In this document: positions 40,964 through 50,585 of the stretch, piece after piece
Layout: every line of letters begins with the position of its first letter
Position numbering within the stretch: position 1 is the stretch's first letter
DNA from: Flagellimonas sp. CMM7
Lineage (GTDB): Bacteria > Bacteroidota > Bacteroidia > Flavobacteriales > Flavobacteriaceae
Assembly (NCBI RefSeq): GCF_021390195.1
Contig: NZ_CP090003.1
Location: 124,001-188,000, forward strand
DNA length: 64,000 nt
Direction of reading: 5' to 3'
Notes under the pieces: model-generated
What the model saw: only the letters and a program-made list of their open reading frames with translations
The model's database searches: none
What the model was told of the DNA's origin: nothing
Translations under genes and position numbers: made by a program

Positions 40964-43367
40964 TATCGCTACATACAATCCCATCATTGAGATACAGGAC
41001 AATGTCATCTTTGCCAATAATGGCAATATCATAACCTGTTATCAAGTGGAACTGCCTGAAATCTATTCTTTGTCCGAGAAGGATTTTGAGGATTTACACG
41101 GTATTTGGCTCCAGGCCTTAAAATCATTGCCCGTAGGCTGTGTTATTCATAAACAAGATGTATACCTCAAAAAAGCATTCAATTCTGAATACCTGACCAA
41201 CGATACCTTTTTGGCAAAGGCGACTCTCCAACATTTTAAAGGAAGGGAATATATTGAGCATAAATGCTACCTGTTTTTCACTTTAGCGCGGAACAAAACG
41301 CTGAACAACCCCAAATATGTCAACCCTTTTAAAAAGGTTGGCAAAGGGATCTATCAAGGATTAAATCAGAATGTACATAGTTTCATTGGTTCGGTAAGTG
41401 ATTCCATTACCTATATAAACAACAGCCGTAAGGTGTCGTTGCAACCTCTTGATAAGAAGCAAATTCTTGAACTGAACCGTAATTTTTTCAATGGCTTCAA
41501 CATTGGATATGATACCGATATGCTTTTGGAAAAGTCCAAAGTGACCATTGGCAACAACCATTTTGATGTATTTGCGGTCAATAGCGAAGCCTGCTTTGGG
41601 GAGAGCGTCCAGACCAGTAAAATCAATGAGCGGTTCACTTCGGATGATTTTGTGTTTCACCAAGGCTATATCGATGGTCTGGGGCTTTCCTTAAATGAAA
41701 ACCATATCGTCAACCAAATCATCTATCTGGATGATAAACACAAATGGCGCAAACTGCTAGATAAGAAAATTGAAGAACTCAAAAAGAGTTCAAATTTTGG
41801 AACGCAGAACAAGGTCATCCTTAAAAAGATTGAGCACATCGTCGCCCAAATCAACAATGATGATAATGCACGGATCGTAAGAGGGCACTTGAACATTGTT
41901 TTTTGGAGTGGGGAAACACAGGAGTTAAAACGCATTGGCTCCCGTATCAAGGCAGAGTACAAGGAATTGGATATTACCCCATATTATCCGAGAGGCGAGG
42001 AACGTAAAAACTATATCCTTAACAGTTGTCCTTGCTTTGCTTCCAACTTTTCCAATGAAGATGTATATGTGACCGACCTAAAGCACGCGCTATGTCTTTA
42101 TATCAACAATACCAATTACAGAACGGACAAACAGGGTATCATCTTTAACGATCGGGAGCATAATATCCCTGTACTGAAAGATGTTTGGGACGAGCAAAAG
42201 AAACGCATCAAGGCACGCAACTTTGCCATTTTTGCACCTACGGGAGAGGGCAAATCGTTTTTAGCCAATAACATACTTAGGCAATATTTCGAGGCCGGCG
42301 TCCGGTTGGTCATTATCGATCTGGGCGGTTCGTATACCAAGTTTGCCAGCCTATATCCAAAACAGTCTGCCGTATTGCGCTATGAAAGCGGAAAGAGCTT
42401 GGGCATCAACCCTTTTTATATATCAAATCCCCAAGATGTGAGGCCTGAACGATTGGAGGACTTGTCCGTATTTCTATTTGAACTCATTGGAGAGGGAACA
42501 AAGCCAAAAAAGGAACAGTCCGTTGCTTTAAAGAAGATACTCCACATTTATTATAAAGAAAGGGGCAATGCCCCACATTCTCTCGATAGTTTTTACACCT
42601 ATATCGAATCTCAACGGGAAGATTTATTGACGAAGCTCCATATTCATTCAGATTACTTTAATGTAGAAGGGTTTTTACACATTTTGTCGGAGTATGTACG
42701 GGAAGGACTTTACAGTTTCTTATTTGAAACAAATGAAGACCAATCTTATAAAATTGAGGACAAACGCCTGATTGTTTTTGAGCTGGATGAGGTAAAGGAC
42801 AACAAGGAAATTCTTTCCGTGATGCTCAAATTGATTAAAACAGCCATACAGCGTACCATTTGGCAGAACAAAGAAGAAAAAGGGATTATCCTGTTCGATG
42901 AGTTTGCGAAACAATTGAAGTTTGAGAACGTATTGGAATCCGTGGAGTTCTACTATCAAGCTATCCGAAAACAAGAAGGTGCCATAGGTATCATTTTACA
43001 GTCCATCAACCAATTGCCAGACAACTCCACATCAGCAAGTATTCTGGAAAATACACAGGTCATTTACAGCCTGAACAATGAAAAGGGCTATGGTGAATTG
43101 GTCAAGAGATTGAACCTTTCTAGCCACGACCTAAATCAACTGAAATCCATAAAGAACAACCTGTCGGGAGAACGCAACTACACGGAGATTTTTATCAAAA
43201 TTGGAAAAGAGAGCAACATCTTCAGATTGGAAGTCCCTAAAGAAGTATTTGCCGCCTATCTCACGGACGGCACAGACAACGAGGCCATAATGGCCCTTTA
43301 CAAAGAAAATGGTTGTATGGAGACAGCTATAAGAGAATTCATTCATTTAAAATCAAAAGAGTTATGA
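40950..43367 (+). CDS. traG: TraG-like conjugation ATPase (VirB4 family)
   Basis: An 805-residue ATPase that energises assembly of the transfer pore at the inner membrane. The N-terminal ~400 residues are the variable VirB4 part. The C-terminal ATPase has Walker A FAPTGEGKSFLANNIL (about 430-445), VIIDLGGSYTKFASL, Walker B GIILFDEFAKQL (about 647-658) and the sensor-type GAIGIILQSINQL. Length is as in Bacteroidota TraG. It overlaps the next gene in ATGA. Confidence 0.9.
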   Translation: MSIINIATYNPIIEIQDNVIFANNGNIITCYQVELPEIYSLSEKDFEDLHGIWLQALKSLPVGCVIHKQDVYLKKAFNSEYLTNDTFLAKATLQHFKGREYIEHKCYLFFTLARNKTLNNPKYVNPFKKVGKGIYQGLNQNVHSFIGSVSDSITYINNSRKVSLQPLDKKQILELNRNFFNGFNIGYDTDMLLEKSKVTIGNNHFDVFAVNSEACFGESVQTSKINERFTSDDFVFHQGYIDGLGLSLNENHIVNQIIYLDDKHKWRKLLDKKIEELKKSSNFGTQNKVILKKIEHIVAQINNDDNARIVRGHLNIVFWSGETQELKRIGSRIKAEYKELDITPYYPRGEERKNYILNSCPCFASNFSNEDVYVTDLKHALCLYINNTNYRTDKQGIIFNDREHNIPVLKDVWDEQKKRIKARNFAIFAPTGEGKSFLANNILRQYFEAGVRLVIIDLGGSYTKFASLYPKQSAVLRYESGKSLGINPFYISNPQDVRPERLEDLSVFLFELIGEGTKPKKEQSVALKKILHIYYKERGNAPHSLDSFYTYIESQREDLLTKLHIHSDYFNVEGFLHILSEYVREGLYSFLFETNEDQSYKIEDKRLIVFELDEVKDNKEILSVMLKLIKTAIQRTIWQNKEEKGIILFDEFAKQLKFENVLESVEFYYQAIRKQEGAIGIILQSINQLPDNSTSASILENTQVIYSLNNEKGYGELVKRLNLSSHDLNQLKSIKNNLSGERNYTEIFIKIGKESNIFRLEVPKEVFAAYLTDGTDNEAIMALYKENGCMETAIREFIHLKSKEL

Positions 43368-43933
43368 GAAAATTCATTTTTATGTGCCTTTTGGTACTTG
43401 GGACGATAGGGCAAGTAAGTGCCCAAGGGATGCCAGTGTATGACAACACCAATTTTATCACGCTGGGCAAGCAAATTTTGGAAGCTGCAAAACAAACAGA
43501 AAACTTGATCAAAACGGTGGAGTTTATGCGGCAACAAAAAGAACGCATTGAAAAGGTGAGCAATGTGGTAAAACAATTGAAAGCGGTACGTGAACTTGCC
43601 CGTAACAATGAACGCCTCTTCGATGTGGTCAGGAATGATGTACGGCATATTTTAAACTCACCCTATATCAAGCCCGAGGAAATCACAAGAATATCCAAAT
43701 CCTTTGAAAGTATCATTGAAAATTCATTGGAGGATTTGGATTTTGTACAGCAGATACTTTCCAGTGACTACCTAAAAATGACCGATGCCGAAAGGGCTGA
43801 GGTATTAAAGGAAAGGGAAACACGCTCTAAGGAAATGGTCGCCGAAATAGAGCGTAAGACCAAACGATACAATGACATCATTTCCTTTCGGGAAATGCAG
43901 GACAAAATCAATAACAGGGCTACAAATTATTAA
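43364..43933 (+). CDS. TraI-like periplasmic transfer protein (DUF4141/VirB5-like)
   Basis: About 189 residues from the ATG at 43364, which overlaps the traG stop (ATGA). Signal peptide FIFMCLLVLGTIGQVSAQ, then MPVYDNTNFITLGKQILEAA and long helices (KQTENLIKTVEFMRQQKERI, ITRISKSFESIIENSLEDLD). Size, helical content and position between VirB4-like and VirB6-like genes match DUF4141/TraI proteins, thought to be VirB5-like minor pilus components. The sequence is diverged from the Bacteroides type. Confidence 0.7.
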   Translation: MRKFIFMCLLVLGTIGQVSAQGMPVYDNTNFITLGKQILEAAKQTENLIKTVEFMRQQKERIEKVSNVVKQLKAVRELARNNERLFDVVRNDVRHILNSPYIKPEEITRISKSFESIIENSLEDLDFVQQILSSDYLKMTDAERAEVLKERETRSKEMVAEIERKTKRYNDIISFREMQDKINNRATNY

Positions 43934-43936
43934 ACG

Positions 43937-44779
43937 ATGCAACTGGCTATCCCATTATTAGGAGGATTGGAGTATGTAGACGCTGTCTTTCAGACGATAA
44001 AGGACAGCGACTTTCTACAGTATACCATAGTGGGGATGAAAGCCCTGGCCATCCTATTCTTTTTAATTAACATCCTCAAAAAATACAATGAGGGTGTTGC
44101 CAATAGGGATGGGTATACCTGGGGATTGACTCCAACAGAATTGATAAAGAATTTCATCGTTGTCATCCTGGTCATCTTTTCCAGTCAGGTATTGGAGGTG
44201 TTTGACAACATTTTGGTGGCCATTGAAGGACAGTATCGAAATACGGCTCCAGCATTATTGCCCTTGCAATTGCAAGATGTGGAAATTGAGGAAGACACAG
44301 GTGGACTCGAAGCTGCTGGCAAAGGGCTGGCCTTGTTGTTCGAGGCATTAAGTTCCCCTTTGTTTGGCTTGAAATTACTGGCCTTTATTCTGAGCGTATT
44401 CCTTTGGTTGCTCGACCTGTTCATTTATCCCTTGTTTCTGGCCGAACGGTTTTTCCTATTGGGGATAATGCAGGCTTTTTTTCCATTGGTGATAAGCCTT
44501 GCCGTATTTGAGAAATTTAGGTCGATGGCGTATACCTTTTTCAAATTGTATGCGGCAGTATATATGCTGGTTCCTGCCTTTTTTCTAGTGAATGTGTTTG
44601 TCAATGCGCTGTACACGGAGTTTACCACCAATTTTTGGACAAACCTCTTTGGCTTTGATTTCGGGAGCTCATTTTTTGCTCCCATCATAGAATTGGGTAC
44701 GATTGGCTTTATCGTCTTTTTGAAGTTCAAACTTTACAAGCGCGCCACCTCGTTCACTTTCAAACTATTCAGTGCCTAA
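43937..44779 (+). CDS. traJ: TraJ-like polytopic membrane protein (VirB6-like)
   Basis: A 280-residue protein with about six hydrophobic segments (IVGMKALAILFFLINILKKY, NFIVVILVIFSSQVLEVFDN, LLAFILSVFLWLLDLFIYPL, LLGIMQAFFPLVISLAVFEK and two more) and a central acidic loop. The fold and gene position correspond to TraJ of Bacteroidota conjugative transposons, the inner-membrane channel part of the mating pore. Confidence 0.78.
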   Translation: MQLAIPLLGGLEYVDAVFQTIKDSDFLQYTIVGMKALAILFFLINILKKYNEGVANRDGYTWGLTPTELIKNFIVVILVIFSSQVLEVFDNILVAIEGQYRNTAPALLPLQLQDVEIEEDTGGLEAAGKGLALLFEALSSPLFGLKLLAFILSVFLWLLDLFIYPLFLAERFFLLGIMQAFFPLVISLAVFEKFRSMAYTFFKLYAAVYMLVPAFFLVNVFVNALYTEFTTNFWTNLFGFDFGSSFFAPIIELGTIGFIVFLKFKLYKRATSFTFKLFSA

Positions 44780-44802
44780 GGCACATCTATAAAAAATGAA
44801 CT

Positions 44803-45420
44803 ATGAAGACACCATATAAAAACATATACGAGGTATTGAAGATGAATCGGTTTATAGTGCTGGCTGTTATTGCAATGGCTTTTCTATCCACCACCATTTC
44901 AAGTCTCATATCTTACAAAATGTACAACAAAGCTCTGAACGGTTCTTTTGCCATTGGTAAAAATGGAGAAGTAATTCCCTTGCAATGGGTACAGGAAAAA
45001 GAAAATTTAGAGGTGGAAGCTTTAGAGCATTTGCGACTCTTCCATAATTACTTTTATGGGTTGGATGCCACAAATTTTGAAAACCATATTGAAAAAGCAC
45101 TATGGTTGGGCGATAGCTCCGTCGATAATGTATATCGACAGAAAAAAGCAGATGGGGTTTACAATCGTTTGATGCAGTATTCCTTGGTACAAAAGGTCAT
45201 CAGCATTGAATCCGAACTAGACCTTACCGCAGAGCCATACCCTTTTAGAACAGTTACCATATTCCAAATTAATAGAGGGTCGGCAATCGACACCTACGAA
45301 CTGGTCTCCATAGGTAAAGTTTTGCATTTGGAAAAACGAAACTTTCCCAAGAACACCCACGCACTATTGATAACGGATTATTACGAGAACACTTTAAAGA
45401 AAGTCGATAATCGACAGTAA
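44803..45420 (+). CDS. traK: TraK-like protein (VirB8-like)
   Basis: A 205-residue protein. A short cytoplasmic N-terminus (YKNIYEVLKMNRFIVLAVIA) leads into one transmembrane helix (about 16-38) and a periplasmic domain with the family features FAIGKNGEVIPLQWV, EALEHLRLFHNYFYGLDATN and GDSSVDNVYRQKKADGVYNR. VirB8-type proteins nucleate the inner-membrane complex. It sits 23 bases after traJ. Confidence 0.85.
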   Translation: MKTPYKNIYEVLKMNRFIVLAVIAMAFLSTTISSLISYKMYNKALNGSFAIGKNGEVIPLQWVQEKENLEVEALEHLRLFHNYFYGLDATNFENHIEKALWLGDSSVDNVYRQKKADGVYNRLMQYSLVQKVISIESELDLTAEPYPFRTVTIFQINRGSAIDTYELVSIGKVLHLEKRNFPKNTHALLITDYYENTLKKVDNRQ

Positions 45421-45430
45421 AATTAAGATT

Positions 45431-46372
45431 ATGAAATTGGATAAGAAAAAAATAACGTTCATTGCAGTCATCGGAGCAGTGGTCATTTTCATCATCACTT
45501 ACTCTCTTTTGGCATTTGGTGAAGATGATTCCCAAAAGGAGGAACTACAACAGACACAGGTCCCTGTATTGGAAAACCCTATTGACGATTATACCTCCAG
45601 ACTGGATGCAGTGGATGATTTAAAAGAAGTCAGGCAAACCAACGCACCCAGTATCTATGATGAAAAGTATCTGGATTCCACAGGCGTTTTTGACCCTGAT
45701 TTTTTGGAAAAAGAAAAGATACGAATGGTGGATAGCATCTATAACAATAGCCGCATCAATTACACGACGGGTACTCTTCGGGCAACGAATCCTGTTCGGG
45801 ATAGTGTGGTCAATGCGATAGCTAAGAAACAGAAAACACAAAAAAAGGAAGTCTCGCCATTGGCTATAGAAATTAGCCCAAAAGCATTGGCCTTGGAACA
45901 GCAGTTGTTTTTTGCTTCCAATCCCTTGCCTATTGAAGAAACGATAAATGAACCGAGCATTGAGGTAATGATTGATAAGAAGCAGGTCATTAAAGTCAAT
46001 GACCGATTGCAAATGCGCACCTTGCACAATGTCGAAATTGAGGGCAGGTTGATTCCAAAGAATACCACGCTGTTTGGTATGGTCAGCTTTAAACCCAATC
46101 GGGTGTTGTTACAAATCGAAAACATTGATAACGTTCCACTGTCTTTTAAGGCGTATGATTTTAGGGATAGGTTGGAAGGAATCTATGTCAAAAACAGTTT
46201 TCGGGAAGAATTACGGCAACAAGTGCTGGGAGATGTAGTAGATGATATCAATGTACCTGGTGTGCCTCAGGTCACGGGATTCAAAAGGTTGTTCCAACGC
46301 TCAAACCGACAGGTAAAAGTAACGGTGAACCCTAATTATAAACTCATAATAAAAGTCGATGCACAACAATAA
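45431..46372 (+). CDS. traM: TraM-like protein (VirB10-like)
   Basis: A 313-residue protein with one N-terminal transmembrane helix (about 8-28, ITFIAVIGAVVIFIITYSLL), a periplasmic linker rich in acidic residues and Pro, and a C-terminal domain with VKVNDRLQMRTLHNVEIEGR-like and RLIPKNTTLFGMVSFKPNRV pieces, then GIYVKNSFREELRQQVLGDV. This is the TraM/VirB10 layout that spans the periplasm. It is shorter than many Bacteroides TraM proteins (~400). Confidence 0.82.
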   Translation: MKLDKKKITFIAVIGAVVIFIITYSLLAFGEDDSQKEELQQTQVPVLENPIDDYTSRLDAVDDLKEVRQTNAPSIYDEKYLDSTGVFDPDFLEKEKIRMVDSIYNNSRINYTTGTLRATNPVRDSVVNAIAKKQKTQKKEVSPLAIEISPKALALEQQLFFASNPLPIEETINEPSIEVMIDKKQVIKVNDRLQMRTLHNVEIEGRLIPKNTTLFGMVSFKPNRVLLQIENIDNVPLSFKAYDFRDRLEGIYVKNSFREELRQQVLGDVVDDINVPGVPQVTGFKRLFQRSNRQVKVTVNPNYKLIIKVDAQQ

Positions 46373-46388
46373 AAATATAGGATATGAA

Positions 46389-46481
46389 ATGAGCATAAAT
46401 TTTTTCATTAAGAAGTTCAACTATCTGGATGAAGAAAATTTTTGCGAATTACTTAATGTCTTAAAATTTTTAAGACGTTGA
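46389..46481 (+). CDS. Possible 30-residue peptide upstream of traN
   Basis: MSINFFIKKFNYLDEENFCE followed by LLNVLKFLRR, ending inside the region before traN. The gap between traM and traN is otherwise empty. It could be a leader peptide or the remains of a traL-like gene. Low support. Confidence 0.22.
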   Translation: MSINFFIKKFNYLDEENFCELLNVLKFLRR

Positions 46482-46510
46482 ATATTATAGATTTAAAAAA
46501 AATTAAACAG

Positions 46511-47332
46511 ATGAAAAAGATACTGATACTGTTAAGCTTGGGTCTGTTTTACCCAGTTCACGCAACAAATACACAAATATTGGATACTATTTACGCCAAT
46601 TCAACAATGACAATGGCCTTGTTCTTTCCCTCAGATATAAAGCAGGGCATTACAGGTTCAGAACATTTTGTGTTCACCTATAATCGCGAAAAAGAACAAA
46701 ATTTAGGACTATTGAAAGCCGTAAAAGGCCCCCCTAGTAATTTATTGGTGATTACTACGGATGGAAAAGTATACTCTTATATCTTAAGGTATGCAGAGCA
46801 TCTAGAAAACCCCAATCGTTTTATTTCGGTTCAAGAAAGTATAGGGGATGCCAAAAGGCGCTCAAAAGAGGAAATACAACTGGAGGAAGATATTGATATA
46901 AATATTTCGGTCAATGATTCTCCGGAACTATTGCGAAGATCCTGTGAATCATTATTGAATCTTCCTGAAGAAAAACATATCAGAAAGAAAGAGGGAGAGA
47001 TTGTTCTGACCCTAAAGAACCTTAAGTATCACGGCGATAATGTATTTCTACAGTTTGAGATTGAAAACAAATCAGGCATGCGCTTTGATTTCGACTACCT
47101 TAAAATCTACAAGGTAAACGGCAATAAAAAGCGTAACGCTTCTTATCAAGAACTCCCGTTAGAACCTGTATATGTGCACAATAAACCTTCACAAATAATC
47201 CCGAATACAAAGGTCAGAATGGTTTATGTAGTGCCTAAATTCACCATCGCAAAAAATGAGAAAATAGTAGTTCGATTAAAAGAATTGCATACCTCCCGAG
47301 GAGTAAATTTGATAAAGAAGAAATTTAATTAA
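46511..47332 (+). CDS. traN: TraN-like protein (DUF4138, VirB9-like)
   Basis: About 273 residues from ATG 46511 (signal peptide MKKILILLSLGLFYPVHA). Family features are LDTIYANSTMTMALFFPSDI, QGITGSEHFVFTYNREKEQN, LLVITTDGKVYSYILRYAEH and a C-terminal beta domain FLQFEIENKSGMRFDFDYLK. DUF4138 proteins form the outer-membrane part of the Bacteroidota transfer pore. It is the last recognisable transfer gene here; traO, P, Q and mobilisation genes do not follow. Confidence 0.82.
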   Translation: MKKILILLSLGLFYPVHATNTQILDTIYANSTMTMALFFPSDIKQGITGSEHFVFTYNREKEQNLGLLKAVKGPPSNLLVITTDGKVYSYILRYAEHLENPNRFISVQESIGDAKRRSKEEIQLEEDIDINISVNDSPELLRRSCESLLNLPEEKHIRKKEGEIVLTLKNLKYHGDNVFLQFEIENKSGMRFDFDYLKIYKVNGNKKRNASYQELPLEPVYVHNKPSQIIPNTKVRMVYVVPKFTIAKNEKIVVRLKELHTSRGVNLIKKKFN

Positions 47333-47370
47333 AAGAGGCTATGCCAATACAATAAATGTGCAATCATGTC

Positions 47371-48027
47371 CTAAATAAACCCTTTCTTCCGGGCAACCTC
47401 CAGAAGATCTTTGGTATTTCCATTCGGAACCCCTAGCAAAGCTTTTATCCGTTTCTTTCTGCGTTCGATTGTTGGCATGGATAATTGGATGTGTTCAGGT
47501 AAATCCTTCATTCTATATCCTTGGGAAAGGTGGTATAAAATTTTCCTGTTTGAAGAATCAATATAGATCTTTTCGAAATCTTCAGGATATAACAAATCTT
47601 TGATTTTTTCACTGTAATACGTTCCATTTTGCAATACTTTATTTACAGCTATTTTCAATACGTTTGCACTAATATCCGATTTTATTAGAAAACCCTCAGG
47701 TTTTAGTGTGTTGAAAATGTTAGAGATTCGCTGTACATAATTTAAACCCGTATGTACTATAATCTTAGTCTTTGGGTATTTTTTTCTAATCAAAAAACCT
47801 AAGTCTTCTCCAGACGTAACTTGTTTATCCTTGGAAGCCGGGAGGCTTATATCAAGTAATACCACATCAAAGAACAATTCTTCCGGTACATTCATAATTT
47901 CGATTACCTGGTCACAATTCGTGGCACCCTGTACTTCATTGGATAATGCAATTTTCTGGTTTTCTAAAATAAGTTTGTACCCTCTTATAGTAATGGGATG
48001 GTCGTCAATGATTAAAATATGGGGCAT
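47371..48027 (-). CDS. Orphan response regulator with HTH output
   Basis: About 218 residues from ATG 48027 (MPHILIIDDHPITIRGYKLI). The receiver domain has the acidic pair DD, the phosphorylation Asp in VVLLDISLPAS, Thr in IIVHTGLN and Lys in GFLIKSDIS. The C-terminal helix-turn-helix (YRMKDLPEHIQLSMPTIERR) is of the LuxR-like type common in Bacteroidota. No histidine kinase is adjacent. It diverges from the exported-protein operon at 48562, whose upstream region contains TGTAG/CTACA dyads. Confidence 0.82.
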   Translation of the reverse strand: MPHILIIDDHPITIRGYKLILENQKIALSNEVQGATNCDQVIEIMNVPEELFFDVVLLDISLPASKDKQVTSGEDLGFLIRKKYPKTKIIVHTGLNYVQRISNIFNTLKPEGFLIKSDISANVLKIAVNKVLQNGTYYSEKIKDLLYPEDFEKIYIDSSNRKILYHLSQGYRMKDLPEHIQLSMPTIERRKKRIKALLGVPNGNTKDLLEVARKKGFI

Positions 48028-48142
48028 TATAGTCGTTTGTAAGGTTAAGCATCCTATATAACGTTCATCTCTTTCAAATGTTTTGCTAAATGACACGTTT
48101 TTAATCGATTCGAAAATTCCAAATGAACCAACGTTTTGCTTT

Positions 48143-48528
48143 TTCTACAAAATAAATTACCTGTAAACTCAAGATTGAAAAAAGAAGAAATCCATGTGTT
48201 TAGTTTAAAAATGTAGGATTCTTCTACAATATGATGGAAAACCCATCATCCAATCCATTTTTTAGTAAAACCCAAAAGTGTGCATTACATCGCGAAAACA
48301 ATACTGCTTACCGAAACTGAATGCATTACATGGGAAAATTCTACCATTTCACCGAATGTCGTTTGTTCTCAAATTTCCTGTTTGACAGATTTGTAACAAC
48401 AACTAAAAAACCAAAATGATTATGACACTTAAGATATTTCAACAATTGAAATTTCAGATGTAATTCTTAAAGACAGATTGTTTTCTTCTATCTGAGTAAT
48501 TCAATTTGTAGCTATCCCCATTCTACAA
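48143..48528. promoter_or_regulatory. TGTAG/CTACA dyads upstream of the surface operon
   Basis: Three TTCTACAA copies (48143-48150, 48222-48229, 48521-48528). The last two are halves of inverted repeats: TGTAG (48212-48216) with CTACA (48224-48228), and TTGTAG (48506-48511) with CTACAA (48523-48528). The second ends 33 bases before the operon's first ATG. These are candidate sites for the adjacent response regulator. The rest of the ~530-base gap has no gene. Confidence 0.4.
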
Positions 48529-48561
48529 CTTAAAGCTACTTACTAATTAAATTAAAGATTA

Positions 48562-50037
48562 ATGACTAGAATATATCTATGCCTGATATTGGCCTGTGCA
48601 TTCTCATTTCAAACCCAAGCTCAACAGAATGGGCGTTTGGATACTGATTCCGATGGAGTTATTGACAAAAGAGACGTTGATGACGATAATGACGGAATAT
48701 TGGACCGCCATGAGAATAGGGTTAGAAAGATTCAAATGAAAAATTGGGTGAACCGTGTCAGTGTGAATGCATGGCATAACGACATTTATTTTCGGCGCGG
48801 GAACTTAGGATGGAACAACTCGATTAATTCTGCACCTTATACATCCTTTGGGTTTATTAAAAACTATGCGGTTTCATTTAATGCTAAAATTTCCACCGAA
48901 GCCATAGTAGGATTCGGTATTGAGGAAAATGGAGTGGGAAAAGAAGATGTTGATTATGGCTTCTTCTTTGACCGGGGCCGATTTAGCATTTATGAAAATG
49001 GATTGCCAATAACCAATGAAAAATATTATCGATTCAATGATGAATTTAAGATTGTGTACGAACGGGATGAGTTAAAATTCTACAAGAACGACAGAATTGT
49101 TAAAACCATTGATGTTGGTGAGAATATTGGGTTCTATCTAGATACTTCCTTCAAAGGCTCCAACGGGTATTATAGAAAAGCCATTTTTTCAAATTTTCAA
49201 ATTTTTTCCTCTTTTGGTAATCGCGATATTGATGGCGATGGCATTATCAATAGTAAAGACTTGGATAGTGATGGTGATGGTTGTAACGACGTATTGGAAG
49301 CAGGTTTTGAAGACCCAGACAATGATGGTATTTTAGGAGAAGGACCCCCAGTTGTTAATAAATGGGGTAAAGTAATATCATGCGATGGGTATTGGGATGT
49401 CAATGACGATTACTTGGACCCAACCACTCAGCCATGTGATACCAATGTCGAAGGTATCACCATTAACACAAAAAACCTTCCTAGTTCCGAATTTGAAGTA
49501 ATTTTTGGAGACACCACTCTCGGCAATCTTGTCAGCGGCACCGAGGAAAGTGAAGTATTCGTAGAAACCGGCACAAACAATGGTGAAGACATTATACTTC
49601 TTTTGAATGTTTCTGCAACTACGAAAAATGCTGCATTGAACCTAAGAATAACTAAAAGTCAGGATACTTATCGAATCGAAGTATTTCAAAATGGCGAATG
49701 GTTATTGTTGAGTGAAGAATTCTATGACATCGTTGGAGATACCATAGCATTTACAAACCAAGGAAACTTAACACGTGTCCTTCCATTCAGTGTGAGCTTG
49801 GTGAATGGGGTTGAATATGACAGATTAAACCCATTACAATTCAATCTGACCGAAATCATAAGTGTTGAAGGAGGGACTTTGGATATAACAGGTCCTAATG
49901 GGTTTTCAACATTGATTCAGCCCGATGTGGCTAACAACAATTTTGTTTGGGACGGGACACAGGCGCAGCCAGGTCTTTATAAATTCAAGATACAGCTACA
50001 AAATAAAATTTTTAACGGACAATTCCTGATACTTTAA
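48562..50037 (+). CDS. Secreted protein with thrombospondin type-3 calcium-binding repeats
   Basis: A 491-residue protein. Signal peptide MTRIYLCLILACAFSFQTQA. Two TSP3-type calcium-binding segments are visible: RLDTDSDGVIDKRDVDDDND (about 25-45) and DIDGDGIINSKDLDSDGDGC (about 220-240). Between them is a concanavalin-like sandwich (FGFIKNYAVSFNAKISTEAI). The C-terminal half is Ig-like beta domains with no sorting-domain signature that I can identify. First gene of the exported-protein run; the next gene follows after 2 bases. Confidence 0.7.
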   Translation: MTRIYLCLILACAFSFQTQAQQNGRLDTDSDGVIDKRDVDDDNDGILDRHENRVRKIQMKNWVNRVSVNAWHNDIYFRRGNLGWNNSINSAPYTSFGFIKNYAVSFNAKISTEAIVGFGIEENGVGKEDVDYGFFFDRGRFSIYENGLPITNEKYYRFNDEFKIVYERDELKFYKNDRIVKTIDVGENIGFYLDTSFKGSNGYYRKAIFSNFQIFSSFGNRDIDGDGIINSKDLDSDGDGCNDVLEAGFEDPDNDGILGEGPPVVNKWGKVISCDGYWDVNDDYLDPTTQPCDTNVEGITINTKNLPSSEFEVIFGDTTLGNLVSGTEESEVFVETGTNNGEDIILLLNVSATTKNAALNLRITKSQDTYRIEVFQNGEWLLLSEEFYDIVGDTIAFTNQGNLTRVLPFSVSLVNGVEYDRLNPLQFNLTEIISVEGGTLDITGPNGFSTLIQPDVANNNFVWDGTQAQPGLYKFKIQLQNKIFNGQFLIL

Positions 50038-50039
50038 CC

Positions 50040-50585
50040 ATGAAAGAAAAAGTACTTTTTAGTATAGCCGGTGCGCTGGCCCTAGCAACAATATGGCTCT
50101 TATTTAGCTTCTCCAAAACAGATGATACCGTAGCAGTGGTTGATTCTCAAAGGGTTTTGGAAGAATACCAGGGTTTTTTGGAAGCAAAGGACTCCTATGA
50201 AATCAAAATCAATGACCTCAGCAAAAACTTTAATGAAAAGCGTATGGTCTTTGAATCCAAGACCAAGGAATATGAGATTTTAGAAAATTCTATTTCCAAT
50301 ACAGAAAAGTCAAAAAAACAAGTTGATTTGGCAAAAATGCAACAAGAGTTAATGAAGCTGGGAACAACCATTGAAAACCAGTCGACGGTTGAAGAGACTA
50401 AGTTGCTGGAAGCGGTTTACAACAAAATCAACGATTTCATCCAACGCTACGGCAAAGAAGAAGGATATACAGCCATTTTGGGTGCCAATGGACAAGGAAA
50501 TGTCATGTATGTGGATGAAAGGAATGACATTACACAAGAAGTTATTAATGCTCTAAACAAAGAATATGTTGAAGGGATTAAGTAA
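50040..50585 (+). CDS. OmpH/Skp-like periplasmic chaperone
   Basis: A 181-residue protein. An N-terminal hydrophobic segment (SIAGALALATIWLLFSF) is followed by VAVVDSQRVLEEYQGFLEAK, the beginning of OmpH family proteins, a long coiled coil (about 55-135) and the C-terminal strand YTAILGANGQGNVMYVDERN. Skp-like chaperones hold unfolded outer-membrane proteins in the periplasm. A private copy placed two genes before a giant exported protein suggests a dedicated chaperone. It overlaps the next gene by 20 bases. Confidence 0.8.
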   Translation: MKEKVLFSIAGALALATIWLLFSFSKTDDTVAVVDSQRVLEEYQGFLEAKDSYEIKINDLSKNFNEKRMVFESKTKEYEILENSISNTEKSKKQVDLAKMQQELMKLGTTIENQSTVEETKLLEAVYNKINDFIQRYGKEEGYTAILGANGQGNVMYVDERNDITQEVINALNKEYVEGIK

